A DNA stretch of 46,589 nt from an uncultured Anaerolineae bacterium (GCA_938005675.1 CALKXH010000029.1:1-46589), one strand, 5' to 3'; positions 8,030-19,058 are shown, counted from the first letter of the stretch. Made by a program: numbers and translations. The notes: generated from the sequence alone by a model not told the origin.

Positions 8030-8895
8030 TGGCGCTCTATCCGACCGACTGGGAAGACTACGCCCTGCTGGATTGCGGCGATGGGCAAAAATTGGAGCGC
8101 TTCGGCGCTTACACGCTCATCCGCCCAGAGCCGAACGCGACTTGGCGACCGACTTCACCGCGCCGCGACTGGGACGCCGACGCCTGCTTCGAGCTGAGCG
8201 CGCCCAATCGCGGCGCGTGGCACTTTCGGCGCCCTCTGCCAGAGCGCTGGCAGATGCGCTACAAAGCGCTGCGCTTCTGGGTCGCCCCGACGCCCTTCCG
8301 CCACGTCGGAGTCTTCCCTGAGCAGGCAGTCCATTGGGATTGGCTCGCGGAGCAGCTCGCGCAGGCGCCCAGCCCGCCTCGTTTGCTCAGTCTGTTCGGC
8401 TACACCGGTTTGGCGACTCTAGCAGCGGCGGCGGCAGGCGCCGCCGTCACGCACGTGGATGCCTCTAAGAAAGCTGTGGCGTGGGCGCGTCAAAACGCCG
8501 CGCTGAGCGGCTTGGCAGAGCGCCCGATCCGCTGGATCGTGGACGATGCGCTCAAGTTCGCAGCGCGCGAGGTGCGGCGCGGCATCCGCTACGACGGCTT
8601 CATCCTCGATCCGCCGCCGTTCGGGCGCGGCGCCGATGGCGAGGTCTGGACGTTCGATAAAGCCATGCCGCAGCTGATGGCGCTGATCCGCCAACTGCTC
8701 AGCCCCGCGCCGTGTTGCATCGTCATCACCGCCTACACCGCCAAAATGAGCCGCTCTCGCCTGAGCGGCTTGCTGAAAGAGACAATGGCGGGCTACGGGG
8801 GCATCATCGAGGCGGGCGAACTCGGTTTGCGCCAAGTTAGCGCCGCGCGGACTCTGATCACGGCTTTTTACGTCCGTTGGCGCACCACCTCGTAG
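8029..8895 (+). CDS. Class I SAM-dependent rRNA methyltransferase, RlmI/RlmK-like
   Basis: Predicted S-adenosylmethionine-dependent methyltransferase (288 aa) related to the RlmI/YccW and RlmKL-C group that modifies 23S rRNA. Motif I is LLSLFGYTGLATLAAAAAG, the ribose-binding acidic residue is in VTHVDASKKAV, and the DPPPFGRG motif resembles motif IV of this family. It lacks the N-terminal PUA domain of E. coli RlmI. The ATG at 8029 overlaps the ATPase stop by one base; a GTG at 8026 is also possible. The last 28 nt overlap the convergent TrmH-family gene. The exact RNA target is unknown. Confidence 0.85.
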   Translation: MALYPTDWEDYALLDCGDGQKLERFGAYTLIRPEPNATWRPTSPRRDWDADACFELSAPNRGAWHFRRPLPERWQMRYKALRFWVAPTPFRHVGVFPEQAVHWDWLAEQLAQAPSPPRLLSLFGYTGLATLAAAAAGAAVTHVDASKKAVAWARQNAALSGLAERPIRWIVDDALKFAAREVRRGIRYDGFILDPPPFGRGADGEVWTFDKAMPQLMALIRQLLSPAPCCIVITAYTAKMSRSRLSGLLKETMAGYGGIIEAGELGLRQVSAARTLITAFYVRWRTTS

Positions 8896-9671
8896 ATCAG
8901 CAACGCCGCCGCCGCCGAGACGTTCAGCGAGTTGACCTTGCCGAACATCGGGATCGCCACGCTGTGATCGGCGGCTCGCAGCCAAAAGTCCGAGAGACCC
9001 GTTTTTTCCGCGCCGAGGGCTATGGCGACGCCAACTCGGTAATCGGGCGCAGTGTAGGGCGTCGAGGCGGCGGGCGTCGCCACGATCAGGCGGAGGGCGC
9101 GTTCGCGCAGCCACGTCAAAGCCTCCGTGCTGCGGGCAGCCGCGACTTGCAGGGCGAAGAGCGCGCCCTTGCTGGCGCGGATCACGTTCGGATTCGCCCA
9201 GTCAGTGCGCGGATCGCAGGCGATGACGGCGTCGGCGGCTGCGGCATCGGCGGTGCGCAGAATCGCGCCCAGATTGCCGGGCTTTTCCACGCCCTCGCAA
9301 AGGATCACGAACGGCGACTCGGACAGGCGCAGCTCGGCGAGGGGCGTCGGTTGAAAGGCGAAGGTCGCCAGCCAGCCATCAGGATGCTCGCGGTAGGCGA
9401 GCTTCTCGAAGACGCGCGGGCTGACCTCGTAACAAGCGCCGCCGCGCCTCTGAAATTGGGCGAGCAAGGCGCGCTGAGCGGCATCGCGGAAGTGATCGGG
9501 CGCGTAGAACAGCTCGGCGGGCTGCGCGCCGCTCTCTAGGGCAAGGCTGACTTCCTCGTAGCCCTCCACAAGGGCAAGGCGAGCTTGCTCGCGGGCGCGG
9601 CGCTCCCGCAGGGCAGCCACAGCTTTGACTTTCGGGTTGTGCGGACTGGTGATGATCATAGCTTCGATCAT
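8868..9671 (-). CDS. TrmH/SpoU-family RNA 2'-O-methyltransferase
   Basis: Predicted SPOUT-fold methyltransferase placing a 2'-O-methyl group on rRNA or tRNA. The N-terminal substrate-binding domain (about 5-105, with ITSPHNPKVKAVAAL and VEGYEEV) is followed by the catalytic knot. Motif 1 is EKPGNLGAILRTAD with its catalytic Arg, motif 2 is ALGAEKTGLS and motif 3 is IPMFGKVNSLNVSAAAAL. The length (267 aa) matches single-subunit TrmH-like enzymes. The start may be the second Met four codons in (9659). The 3' end overlaps the convergent methyltransferase gene by 28 nt, so two RNA-modifying genes face each other. Confidence 0.92.
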   Translation of the reverse strand: MIEAMIITSPHNPKVKAVAALRERRAREQARLALVEGYEEVSLALESGAQPAELFYAPDHFRDAAQRALLAQFQRRGGACYEVSPRVFEKLAYREHPDGWLATFAFQPTPLAELRLSESPFVILCEGVEKPGNLGAILRTADAAAADAVIACDPRTDWANPNVIRASKGALFALQVAAARSTEALTWLRERALRLIVATPAASTPYTAPDYRVGVAIALGAEKTGLSDFWLRAADHSVAIPMFGKVNSLNVSAAAALLIYEVVRQRT

Positions 9672-9698
9672 AACACATCGAGCGACGTAAAAAGGCTA

Positions 9699-9727
9699 TT
9701 GAGTCTGCGCCCAAGTTATGCTATGCT
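9699..9727 (+). promoter_or_regulatory. Promoter of the tRNA pair
   Basis: TTGAGT (9699-9704) and TATGCT (9722-9727) are separated by 17 nt. The predicted start lies about 6 nt before the first tRNA base at 9740. Confidence 0.6.
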
Positions 9728-9739
9728 TAGCGGGCAGAT

Positions 9740-9812
9740 GCGGCTGTAGTTCAGCTGGTAGAACGGCAGCCTTCCAAGCTGCATGTCACGGGTTCGAATC
9801 CCGTCAGCCGCT
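9740..9812 (+). tRNA. tRNA-Gly(TCC)
   Basis: Full cloverleaf of 73 nt. The 7-bp acceptor stem GCGGCTG/CAGCCGC encloses the D arm, a 5-bp anticodon stem GCAGC/GCTGC and loop CTTCCAA with anticodon TCC at 9773-9775. The T arm is ACGGG-TTCGAAT-CCCGT and the discriminator base is T. The 3' CCA is not encoded. Confidence 0.97.
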
Positions 9813-9814
9813 CT

Positions 9815-9887
9815 GGGTCCATAGCTCAACGGTCAGAGCATCCGGCTCATAACCGGCTGGTTGCAGGTTCGAATCCTGCTGGACCCA
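9815..9887 (+). tRNA. tRNA with CAT anticodon (elongator Met, or Ile2 if lysidine-modified)
   Basis: Cloverleaf of 73 nt, two bases after tRNA-Gly. Acceptor GGGTCCA/TGGACCC, anticodon loop CTCATAA with CAT at 9848-9850, T arm GCAGG-TTCGAAT-CCTGC, discriminator A, no encoded CCA. The anticodon stem lacks the three consecutive G-C pairs of initiator tRNA, so it is not tRNA-fMet. The first anticodon-stem pair (27-43) is a T-C mismatch. Elongator Met and Ile2 cannot be separated by eye. Confidence 0.93.
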
Positions 9888-9909
9888 TCAAACCCCACGC
9901 ACTTCCCCG

Positions 9910-9938
9910 TTGACATTCGCAACTGAGTTGGGCATAGT
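9910..9938 (+). promoter_or_regulatory. Sigma-70-type promoter upstream of the DUF368 gene
   Basis: A consensus TTGACA (9910-9915) is spaced 17 nt from CATAGT (9933-9938). The start codon at 9984 lies about 38 nt downstream of the predicted transcript start. Confidence 0.65.
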
Positions 9939-9983
9939 TGTGCGCTTGTATACGAACGCTAATCCACTCGGTGTGAGAAAGTC

Positions 9984-10919
9984 ATGCAGAATCAAGATTT
10001 CAGCCAACCCCGCACAGCGCGACAATTCCTGCGGCTGTACCTAACGGGCATCGCTATGGGCGCCGCCGATGTCGTGCCGGGCATCTCAGGCGGCACAATG
10101 GCGTTCATCTTGGGCGTCTACGGCACGCTGCTGAACGCGATCAAATCTTTCAACTTCAAGGCGATACAGTTGCTGCTGAGCGCCAAAATTGGCGAGTTGC
10201 TGCGCCACATCTCGTTTTTCTTCCTGTTGGCGCTGGGCGCGGGCATCCTGAGCGCCGTCCTGACGCTGGCGAATGCGCTGGGCAACGCCCTTGAGCAGCA
10301 GCCGACGCTCGTCTACGCCTTCTTCGGCGGCTTGATTGTGGCATCAATCGTCTCGGTCGCCATCCTGCTGCGCTGGAATCTGGTGGCGATCCTCGCCTTG
10401 ATCGCGGGTGCGCTCTTCGCCTATTGGCTGGTGGCATTGCCGGAGCTCGCCGACGCCGATCATTCGTTCCTGACGCTCTTTTTCAGCGGCGCGGTCGCCA
10501 TTTGCGCGATGATCTTGCCTGGTATCTCCGGCTCGTTCATCCTGCTGATTCTGGGACAGTACAAGTTTGTGTTGGATGCGGTGCGCGCGCTGAACATCGG
10601 GAGTATCCTGCCGGTTGCGCTGGGCGCTGTGATCGGCATTCTGGCTTTCTCCCGCGTTTTGAGCTGGCTGCTCAAGCATCATTACACGGTCACAGTTGCG
10701 GCGCTGGTCGGCTTCATGGTCGGGTCGTTGCGGCGGGTGTGGATCGAGGGCGAGCGGGGGCTGAGTCAGCTGGGCGCGCTTGGCGCGGGCGAGATCGCCT
10801 TGATTGTCGGCTTGTTCGCACTAGGCTTCGTGCTGGTCAGCTTCATCGATCACCTGCAATCGGGGCGCAATCCGCTGTTTGTGCGCGTGTGGCGCATCCA
10901 GCCCAAAGAGGCGGCATAA
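9984..10919 (+). CDS. popT: DUF368 polytopic membrane protein, candidate undecaprenyl-phosphate translocase (PopT family)
   Basis: Integral membrane protein (311 aa) of the DUF368 family. Members called PopT have been reported to return undecaprenyl phosphate across the membrane for cell-wall lipid recycling. The family hallmark GAADVVPGISGGTMAFILG is at residues 26-44. A second copy of the core motif, ILPGISGSFILLILG, is at about 177-191, consistent with an internally duplicated fold. At least eight hydrophobic helices are visible. It has its own promoter and terminator. The function is transferred from the family; substrate in this organism is untested. Co-occurrence with the PBP gene in the window fits a cell-wall role but the genes are not linked. 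Confidence 0.88.
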   Translation: MQNQDFSQPRTARQFLRLYLTGIAMGAADVVPGISGGTMAFILGVYGTLLNAIKSFNFKAIQLLLSAKIGELLRHISFFFLLALGAGILSAVLTLANALGNALEQQPTLVYAFFGGLIVASIVSVAILLRWNLVAILALIAGALFAYWLVALPELADADHSFLTLFFSGAVAICAMILPGISGSFILLILGQYKFVLDAVRALNIGSILPVALGAVIGILAFSRVLSWLLKHHYTVTVAALVGFMVGSLRRVWIEGERGLSQLGALGAGEIALIVGLFALGFVLVSFIDHLQSGRNPLFVRVWRIQPKEAA

Positions 10920-10924
10920 GGCTC

Positions 10925-10948
10925 AAGGCGGCGCACAGCCGCCTTTTT
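10925..10948 (+). terminator. Rho-independent terminator after the DUF368 gene
   Basis: An 8-bp stem AAGGCGGC/GCCGCCTT (10925-10932 and 10938-10945) with a 5-nt loop is followed by T residues to 10948. It begins five bases after the stop codon. Confidence 0.88.
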
Positions 10949-10989
10949 ACACGGCGCAGCTCGGCTTTTCAGCGCGCTGCAAGGCGCGC

Positions 10990-10995
10990 TATAAT
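10990..10995 (+). promoter_or_regulatory. Perfect -10 box before the small membrane-protein gene
   Basis: TATAAT lies 15 nt before the GTG start at 11010. No good -35 hexamer is visible at 16-18 nt spacing. The predicted leader would be only about 8 nt. Confidence 0.35.
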
Positions 10996-11009
10996 TATCT
11001 GAGAGGGCT

Positions 11010-11501
11010 GTGAGCGTGGAAACTGAAGTCATCCTCGGTCTGTGGGCGGGCAGCGGCGCGCTGATCGGCGCTTTGATCACGCCGTTAGTCTACTGGGCGA
11101 AGGGGCGCAAGCCCGCCAGCGGTTTCTTTGCGGGCGTCTTGGCGGGCGGGCTGGGCAACTTGCTCTTTTTGCTGCCGCTGTGGATTTTTCTGCGGCGGCG
11201 GCTGCCCGATACGCTGCGCGAGCAGCTGACCGCCTACAACATGGGCGTGGGCGCCGTAATCGGCGGGCGCTACGAGGAGGCACGTTGGTACTTCATGAAG
11301 GTGGCGACGGCGAATCCTGCCCATATTGGCGCGTGGCTGAACCTCGCTTACCTCGCCACCACGCCGCTTGAGGCGTGGAGCTACGTCGAGCGCGCCCGCG
11401 CCGTCAACCCCGCCCATCCGCAAGTTCAGCAAGCCGTCGCCATCTTGTGGAGTCAGGTGCAGAGCCATTACGCCGCTCAGCCCACCGACCGCACCTTGTG
11501 A
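11010..11501 (+). CDS. Small membrane protein with TPR-like C-terminus, function unknown
   Basis: No characterised family recognised. The 163-aa product has two hydrophobic helices (about 8-28 and 40-60) and a soluble part from about 75. The soluble part has TPR-like helical pairs: YNMGVGAVIGGRYEEARWYF, then NPAHIGAWLNLAYLA and AWSYVERARAVNPAHPQ, with the Ala/Tyr/Pro spacing of tetratricopeptide repeats. TPRs usually mediate protein contacts, so a membrane-tethered adaptor is plausible. It starts with GTG after a weak GAGAGG. It ends 30 nt before the MFS gene and is probably co-transcribed with it. Confidence 0.75.
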   Translation: MSVETEVILGLWAGSGALIGALITPLVYWAKGRKPASGFFAGVLAGGLGNLLFLLPLWIFLRRRLPDTLREQLTAYNMGVGAVIGGRYEEARWYFMKVATANPAHIGAWLNLAYLATTPLEAWSYVERARAVNPAHPQVQQAVAILWSQVQSHYAAQPTDRTL

Positions 11502-11531
11502 CTTATCGCACGCCGAATGTAAGGACAACCG

Positions 11532-12797
11532 ATGCGCACTCTGCGAGGCTTGAATCGCCCATTGGCGTTATTTTTGTGGCACAGCGCCATCTTCCACGTC
11601 GGGGCGCTGGGCGTCGCCGATGTGGTGCTGAATTTCTACTTCGTCAGCTTGGGCTACGGCTCGGAGGTGATCGGGCTGCTGCAGGGCATCTCCAGAGTGG
11701 GCGGCGCATTCTTGGGCATCCCGATTGGCATCTTCGCGGATCGAGTCGGCGCGCGGCGCGTGATTGTGGCGGCGACGCTCCTAGCCGCCCTCAGCTACTT
11801 GCCGATGTTGCTCGTGCCGACTCTGCCCGTGCTGCTGCTCAGCCGCGCCCTGTTCGGCATCGCGCTGAGCGCCACCTTCATCGCCGCCGCGCCGTTCCTG
11901 ATCGCGCTGGTGGAGCGCCAACATCAAGCTCACGCCTTCGGCTACTATCAGATCGCCACGCTGACTATGACCGCCTTTGGCAGCTTGATAGGCGGCGCGC
12001 TGCCTCGATGGCTGATCGAGGCATTCGGCTTGCCTGAGGGCGCCGCGCGCCCCGACCTCGCCGCCGCCCAGACGCCCTTTGCCTACGGCGCGACGATCCT
12101 CATCAGCGCCGCGCTGTGCTTGGTGAGCCTCTTGCCGCTGCTGCGCTTGCCGAACGTGCGCCCTGAGCGCCCGAAGACGCTTTTGCCGCCGTTGCGCGCC
12201 GTGCCGTGGCGCCCGACCTTGCTGCTCGCCTTGCCGATCCTGATCTTCGGCTTTTCGGCGGGCTTGACCTTCCCCTTCTACAACCTGTTCTTCCGCACGC
12301 GCTTCAGCTTAGCCGATGACGAGGTCGGGGCGGTTTTGAGCGTCGGCTGGCTGATGATGGGCGTGATCGGCGTGACCACGCCGTGGTGGGAGCGGCGCTT
12401 CGGCAGATTGCGCGCCACCATCGTCACGACTTGCCTTTCGGCGGGCGCCTTCGCAGCGCTGGGCTTGGCGGAGGCGGTGCTGTTTGGGGTGCTGATGTTC
12501 GTGATCGCCGCCTCTGTGCGCAATCTGCTTGTGCCGATCTACGAGCCGCTGCGCCTAGAGTACATCGACCGCAGCCTGCACAACCTCAGCAGCGCCATCG
12601 GCTCGGTCTTCTGGAGCGTCGGCTGGTTCCTCGCCAGCAGCTTGGGCGGCATTCTGCAGCGCGACTTCAACTTCGCGTTGCTCTTCGGCGTAGTCGCCGC
12701 CCTGCAGCTGCTCACTGCGCTGAGCGTGGCGCTGATCTTCCGCAAGCCTCCTCAAGCCGAGCCGACGGCGCACGCGGTCGCTCAAGCGGCTGACTAG
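11532..12797 (+). CDS. Major facilitator superfamily transporter
   Basis: Predicted 12-helix permease (421 aa). The loop between helices 2 and 3 has the MFS signature-like [14 protein letters not shown], and a related loop [12 protein letters not shown] occurs at the equivalent place in the second half. A large soluble loop around the middle ([16 protein letters not shown]) separates the two six-helix halves. An SD-like AAGGAC is seen 7 nt before the ATG. Substrate cannot be inferred; efflux of small molecules is the commonest role. Its stop codon TAG overlaps the convergent proA stop in the palindrome CTAG. Confidence 0.88.
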   Translation: MRTLRGLNRPLALFLWHSAIFHVGALGVADVVLNFYFVSLGYGSEVIGLLQGISRVGGAFLGIPIGIFADRVGARRVIVAATLLAALSYLPMLLVPTLPVLLLSRALFGIALSATFIAAAPFLIALVERQHQAHAFGYYQIATLTMTAFGSLIGGALPRWLIEAFGLPEGAARPDLAAAQTPFAYGATILISAALCLVSLLPLLRLPNVRPERPKTLLPPLRAVPWRPTLLLALPILIFGFSAGLTFPFYNLFFRTRFSLADDEVGAVLSVGWLMMGVIGVTTPWWERRFGRLRATIVTTCLSAGAFAALGLAEAVLFGVLMFVIAASVRNLLVPIYEPLRLEYIDRSLHNLSSAIGSVFWSVGWFLASSLGGILQRDFNFALLFGVVAALQLLTALSVALIFRKPPQAEPTAHAVAQAAD

Positions 12798-14059
12798 GCG
12801 CGCACGTGATACTGCCCGCGCCCGATCCACTTGTACGTGGTCAGCTCGCGCAAGCCCATCGGACCGCGTCCGTGCAGTTTTTGCGTGCTGACTGCCACCT
12901 CAGCGCCCAAGCCGAACTGCCCGCCATCGGTGAAGCGCGTTGAGGCGTTGACGTAGACAGCGGCGGAGTCGACCTCCCGTACGAAGCGCTCGGCGTTGGC
13001 AGCGTCTTCAGTCAAGATGCCATCGCTATGAGCGGTGCTGTGCGCCGCGATGTGATCTAGCGCTTCATCGAGCGAATCGACCACGCGCACGCCCAGAATC
13101 AAGCTGAGCCACTCGGTATCCCAGTCGCTCTCAATGGCGAGCAGGACGTCAGTTGCCGTCCCGTCGGCGTTCAAGATGCGGAAAGCGCGCGGATCGGCGC
13201 GGAAGGTCACGCCGCCTTGCCGCAGACGCTCCGCCATGCGCGGCAAGAACGCCTCGGCGATCTGGCTGTTGACCAAGAGCGTATCAAGGGCGTTGCACAC
13301 GCTTGGACGCTGCGTTTTGGCGTTGTAGATCACCTCGATGCTGGCAGTTTGATCGGCGCTGGCATCCACGTAGAGGTGGCAGATGCCGATGCCGCCCGTG
13401 ATGACGGGGATGGTGCTATTTTGGCGGCAGAAGTCGTGCAGGCTGGCGCCGCCGCGCGGGATGATCATGTCCACGTAGCGGTCGAGGCGCAGCAGCTCCG
13501 CCACGTATTGCCGATCTGTGCTATCGATGAACTGGACGGCTTCGGCGGGCAGCTGGCAGGCTGCCAAAGCGCCCTGAATGGCACTCACGAGGGCGCGATT
13601 GCTGTTGAGGGTCTCTTTGCCGCCGCGCAGCAAGACCGCGTTGCCCGTCTTGAGGGCGAGGGCGGCAACATCGACCGTGACGTTGGGGCGCGCCTCGTAG
13701 ATGACGCCCAACACGCCTATCGGCACGCGGCGGCGCTCCAGATGCATCCCGTTGGGCAAGGTTCGCGACTCAAGCACCTCGCCGACGGGATCGGGCAGGG
13801 CGGCGACGTTGCGCACGTCGGCAGCGATGCTCTTCAGCCGCCCCTCGAGGGAGAGGCGATCCAGCAAGGCAGGATTCATGCCGCTGGCGCGCGCTGCGGC
13901 GAGGTCTTCGGCGTTGGCGCGCATGATGTCGTCGTGCTGAGCGAGCAGGGCATCGGCGATGGCGTTGAGGGCAGCGTTTTTCTGATCAGTGCTGAAACGG
14001 GCGAGCTGCCGCGCCGCCGCGCGTGCCGCCCGCCCCAGTGCGTTCAAATCGAGGCTCAT
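12794..14059 (-). CDS. proA: Glutamate-5-semialdehyde dehydrogenase (gamma-glutamyl phosphate reductase)
   Basis: Second step of proline synthesis: NADPH-dependent reduction of gamma-glutamyl phosphate to glutamate semialdehyde. The 421-aa length and aldehyde-dehydrogenase fold are typical. Visible signatures are [23 protein letters not shown], here naming only its core YEARPNVT, the nucleotide-binding LLRGGKE, the catalytic Cys255 in [11 protein letters not shown], and the C-terminal [18 protein letters not shown] chose ATG at 14059 because GGGAGA precedes it by about 7 nt; a TTG five codons upstream (14074) is less likely. proB is not adjacent. A -10-like TACAAT lies on the minus strand at 14098-14103. 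Confidence 0.96.
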   Translation of the reverse strand: MSLDLNALGRAARAAARQLARFSTDQKNAALNAIADALLAQHDDIMRANAEDLAAARASGMNPALLDRLSLEGRLKSIAADVRNVAALPDPVGEVLESRTLPNGMHLERRRVPIGVLGVIYEARPNVTVDVAALALKTGNAVLLRGGKETLNSNRALVSAIQGALAACQLPAEAVQFIDSTDRQYVAELLRLDRYVDMIIPRGGASLHDFCRQNSTIPVITGGIGICHLYVDASADQTASIEVIYNAKTQRPSVCNALDTLLVNSQIAEAFLPRMAERLRQGGVTFRADPRAFRILNADGTATDVLLAIESDWDTEWLSLILGVRVVDSLDEALDHIAAHSTAHSDGILTEDAANAERFVREVDSAAVYVNASTRFTDGGQFGLGAEVAVSTQKLHGRGPMGLRELTTYKWIGRGQYHVRA

Positions 14060-14135
14060 GGTTGAATCTCCCAAGCTAGCCGATGTTTCAAAGGGCGATT
14101 GTAGCGCGCTCAGGCGGCTTAGGGTATCACCTGTG

Positions 14136-14170
14136 TTAAAAAACGGCTGAGCGAGTCTCGCTCAGCCGTT
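14136..14170 (-). terminator. Rho-independent terminator after gyrB
   Basis: On the minus strand a 13-bp stem AACGGCTGAGCGA/TCGCTCAGCCGTT with a 3-nt loop is followed by TTTTTTAAC. It begins 21 nt after the gyrB stop and separates gyrB from proA. Confidence 0.92.
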
Positions 14171-14191
14171 CAACGCGCTTAGATGGGGCGC

Positions 14192-16180
<1,989 letters not shown>

Positions 16181-16244
16181 ACTGTCCTCCACTTTTTTTG
16201 AAAACCGCTGGAACGGGAATAGGTCAGGCTTATCAGGCAGCCCG

Positions 16245-16273
16245 ATTGTACCAGATTTTGCGCGCTGGGTCAA
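16245..16273 (-). promoter_or_regulatory. Sigma-70-type promoter of gyrB
   Basis: On the minus strand TTGACC (16268-16273) and TACAAT (16245-16250) are 17 nt apart, with a TGG just before the -10 box. The leader to the GTG start is about 58 nt. It lies back to back with the response-regulator promoter. Confidence 0.72.
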
Positions 16274-16320
16274 AGGACGGGCGTTCGAGGCGGTGCGCGC
16301 AGCGCCTGAGCGCCTCTTGA

Positions 16321-16329
16321 TGTTATAAT
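16321..16329 (+). promoter_or_regulatory. Extended -10 promoter of the response-regulator gene
   Basis: TGTTATAAT is a perfect extended -10 element, about 28 nt before a predicted transcript-plus-leader to the ATG at 16365. No good -35 box is seen, as usual for extended -10 promoters. Confidence 0.5.
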
Positions 16330-16364
16330 GAGTGCAGCATAGAGCGAACGGGCAGGCTTTAAGC

Positions 16365-17057
16365 ATGAAAATTTTGATTGTGGACGACGAACAAAACATC
16401 CGAGAGCAGCTGAGCAAGCGCTTGCGGCGCGAGGGCTTCACCGTCTTCACCGCCGCCAACGGCTTGGAGGGTCTGCGTCAATTCCACATGGAGCGTCCCG
16501 ATTTAGTGGTGCTGGACATCGTGATGCCCGAAATGGACGGCTTGACGGTCTGCCAGCGCATTCGTGAGGTCGCCGAGACGCCCATCATGATGCTCTCGGC
16601 GAACGCCATCACCGAAGAGGACGTGGTGCGCGGCTTGACGGCGGGCGCCGATGAATACCTTGAGAAGCCCGTGGGCATGGATGCCTTCGTGGCGCGCGTG
16701 CGCGCCCTGTTGCGCCGCGCGGCGATGGTCAGCTCTGAAGACGAGAAGAGCTACGCCGACGGTCACCTGATGATCGACTTGAAGCGTCGTCAGGTCTATG
16801 TGCGGGGCGTGAAAGAACATCTGACGCCGACCGAGTTCAAGTTGCTGGCAGTGCTGCTGGAGAACGCCGGACGGGTCGTCTCGCAGCGCGAGCTGCTGGA
16901 GCAGGTCTGGGGGCAGGAATACGCTGAAGATTTGTACTATCCGCGCGTGTACATCAGCCAGCTGCGCCGCAAAATCGAGCCGGATCCCGCCAACCCAACT
17001 TACATCCTAACTGAGCATCGGGTCGGCTATCGTTTTGAGAAGCAGCCCAACGGCTGA
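16365..17057 (+). CDS. OmpR/PhoB-family response regulator
   Basis: Two-component transcription regulator of 230 aa. The receiver domain (1-115) has acidic residues D7-D8-E9, phosphoacceptor Asp51 in [12 protein letters not shown], Ser78 and Lys101, all intact. The C-terminal winged helix (about 130-228) shows [17 protein letters not shown] and the [13 protein letters not shown] segment of Trans_reg_C domains. The start is the Met of [10 protein letters not shown]; an in-frame ATG at 16332 would add 11 residues that do not fit the fold. The kinase gene begins 17 nt downstream, so this pair is a cognate two-component system. Divergent gyrB is probably unrelated. Confidence 0.95.
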   Translation: MKILIVDDEQNIREQLSKRLRREGFTVFTAANGLEGLRQFHMERPDLVVLDIVMPEMDGLTVCQRIREVAETPIMMLSANAITEEDVVRGLTAGADEYLEKPVGMDAFVARVRALLRRAAMVSSEDEKSYADGHLMIDLKRRQVYVRGVKEHLTPTEFKLLAVLLENAGRVVSQRELLEQVWGQEYAEDLYYPRVYISQLRRKIEPDPANPTYILTEHRVGYRFEKQPNG

Positions 17058-17074
17058 ACGGAGCGGCATCGGCT

Positions 17075-18994
17075 GTGGCACTCAGCGGCATTGCTCTGAT
17101 CGTGAGCGTGGCGGCGCTGCTGCTCTCGCTGATGATGCTCACGCTGATCCTCTGGCAGGATTCGCGCAGCGCCAACAGCCGCACCTATGCCCTCTTCGTC
17201 GGCTTGATGGTCGTGTGGATCAGCGGCGTGCTGCTCAGCCGCTTGGGCAGCTCAGTGGGCGTCACGCCGAGTCTGATCGCGCTTGGGCTGCGCCTGACCG
17301 ATATCGGCTTCACAGGCGCTTGTGTGATCGGCTATTTGCTGGTCTACGTGCTGAGCAGCGGTCAGAATCAGCCTGCCCTGCGCCTGATCTACGCCGTTGT
17401 CTTGAGCGTCTTCGCCTTGCAGACGATCCTGCTGCTCAGCGCCGAGCCGTCGCGCTACCAAGTGCGCTCGGATGGCGTGCTGGTCTATCGGCTCAGCGAG
17501 CTGGGCGTCATCACCTACAGCCTCGTGAGCGCTGCGACATTGGCTTTGCTGTGGCAGCGCCGCCGCAAATTGAAAGGGCGCTGGGCGTTCATCGGCATGA
17601 GTTTGTTCAGCCTGGGCGTGCTGAGCGAGCTGATCAGCCCTGAGTTGCGTTATCGAGGCATCGGCAGCAGCCTGAGCGCCATCGGCACTTTGGCGATCAG
17701 CTATGCCATGCTGCAGACTCAGATCATCGCGCCCTTGATCGGGCGGGCGCAGCAGCTCGAAAGCGTGCGCGCCGTCGGGCTGTCCATCACGCAGAGCCTG
17801 AACCTCTCTCAGGTGCTGGCGACCATCGCTGAGCGCGCCGCCTTGATCCTGCAAGCCGACAGCGCGCTGATCTTCCTCAATCACGGCGATTACCTAGAGC
17901 TTGCCGCTGAGTACAACCTCTCGCCCAAGTTCATCGGGACGCGCCTCGCCTATGGGGAGGGCTTGGTCGGTTGCGCCGCCAAGACGCGCCAGACGCAGCA
18001 GGTTGAGAACTACCAACGCGAGTGGCGCGGCACGCCGGATGTCCCCTACGCCAAAGAGGGCTTCGGCGCGGCGGTGGCTGTGCCGCTCCTGCTGGATCAG
18101 GAGGTGCAAGGCGTCTTGCTAGTAGTTGCGGGCGTAGATAGCAAGCGCTTCGACCGCGACGATCTGCACTTGCTGGGCTTGCTCAGCCCGCAGGCGGCAG
18201 TCGCCATCGCCAACAGCCGCAACTACGAGGCGCAACGCCAGCTGACTGAAGAGCTGACTGAGGCGACCAAGCAGCTGCGCGACATGGATAAAGTCAAGAC
18301 GCAAATGTTGCAAATGACTAGCCATCAGTTGAAAAATCCGTTATTCTCAGCCCTATCGACGCTAGAAAATTTGCAAGATGAGATGCGAGACTTGCCTAAT
18401 AGCGACGATCTACAAGAGAGTTTGAATATCCTCCGCGCCGAGTTGCAGCGCATGGAACGCATCGTCTCTAACATCTTGAACCTAGAGCGCGTGCAAAACG
18501 GCAAATTCGCCTTCAGCGAGCTGAACATCGAGCTGATCATCGAAGCCGCCGTGCATGACTTCAGCTATCAAGCTCAGCAGCGCAACATACGCCTCGAAGT
18601 GAACTGCGAGTCGCCCTTGCCGCCCCTGCGCGGCGACCGTCACTTCCTCACACAGGCGCTCGCCAATTTGCTGGAAAATGCCTTGAAGTTCACGCCCGAA
18701 GGCGGTAGCGTGACGGTTCACGCCACCGCGATCGAGGATTGCGTGGTGATCAAGGTCAGCGACACGGGCATTGGCATCCCGCCCGCCGATTTGGCGCGCG
18801 TCTTCGAGCGCTTTTTCCGCTCTGAGCAGCCTAACGCCGCCCACGCGCGCGGCTCCGGCTTGGGCTTGAGCCTCGTCAAGGCGGTCGTCGATGCGCACAA
18901 CGGGCGGGTCTGGCTGGAGAGCGCGCCCGATCACGGCACGACGGTCTACATGGCGCTGCCCTTTGAGCGTGACTCACTCGGACTGCTCCTTTGA
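17075..18994 (+). CDS. Membrane sensor histidine kinase with 7TM, GAF and kinase domains
   Basis: Cognate kinase (639 aa) of the upstream regulator. Seven hydrophobic helices (about 3-225) form an N-terminal membrane sensor. A GAF domain (about 245-390) and a short coiled coil follow. The dimerisation/phosphotransfer helix has His417 in SHQLKNPL, a variant of the usual SHELRTPL. The ATPase domain has an N box LANLLENALKFTPEGG, G1 VSDTGIGIP, F box VFERFFRSE and G2 GSGLGLSLVK. Start is GTG at 17075, 17 nt after the regulator stop, with GGAG upstream. The HisKA-coding stretch (about 18290-18480) is noticeably more A/T-rich than its surroundings. The signal is unknown. Confidence 0.92.
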   Translation: MALSGIALIVSVAALLLSLMMLTLILWQDSRSANSRTYALFVGLMVVWISGVLLSRLGSSVGVTPSLIALGLRLTDIGFTGACVIGYLLVYVLSSGQNQPALRLIYAVVLSVFALQTILLLSAEPSRYQVRSDGVLVYRLSELGVITYSLVSAATLALLWQRRRKLKGRWAFIGMSLFSLGVLSELISPELRYRGIGSSLSAIGTLAISYAMLQTQIIAPLIGRAQQLESVRAVGLSITQSLNLSQVLATIAERAALILQADSALIFLNHGDYLELAAEYNLSPKFIGTRLAYGEGLVGCAAKTRQTQQVENYQREWRGTPDVPYAKEGFGAAVAVPLLLDQEVQGVLLVVAGVDSKRFDRDDLHLLGLLSPQAAVAIANSRNYEAQRQLTEELTEATKQLRDMDKVKTQMLQMTSHQLKNPLFSALSTLENLQDEMRDLPNSDDLQESLNILRAELQRMERIVSNILNLERVQNGKFAFSELNIELIIEAAVHDFSYQAQQRNIRLEVNCESPLPPLRGDRHFLTQALANLLENALKFTPEGGSVTVHATAIEDCVVIKVSDTGIGIPPADLARVFERFFRSEQPNAAHARGSGLGLSLVKAVVDAHNGRVWLESAPDHGTTVYMALPFERDSLGLLL

Positions 18995-19058
18995 CTCTCT
19001 GCGCTCTCCATCACAGCCCGACGATCAGCCCGCCCGACGCTTCTCAGCGACGCTGCGC

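Noticed and set aside
16181-16459. N-terminal extension of gyrB to an ATG at 16459
   Set aside because: It would read through the gyrB promoter, overlap the divergent response-regulator promoter and start, and adds Cys/Ser/Lys-rich sequence foreign to GyrB. GGAGGA with GTG at 16180 gives the normal GyrB start.
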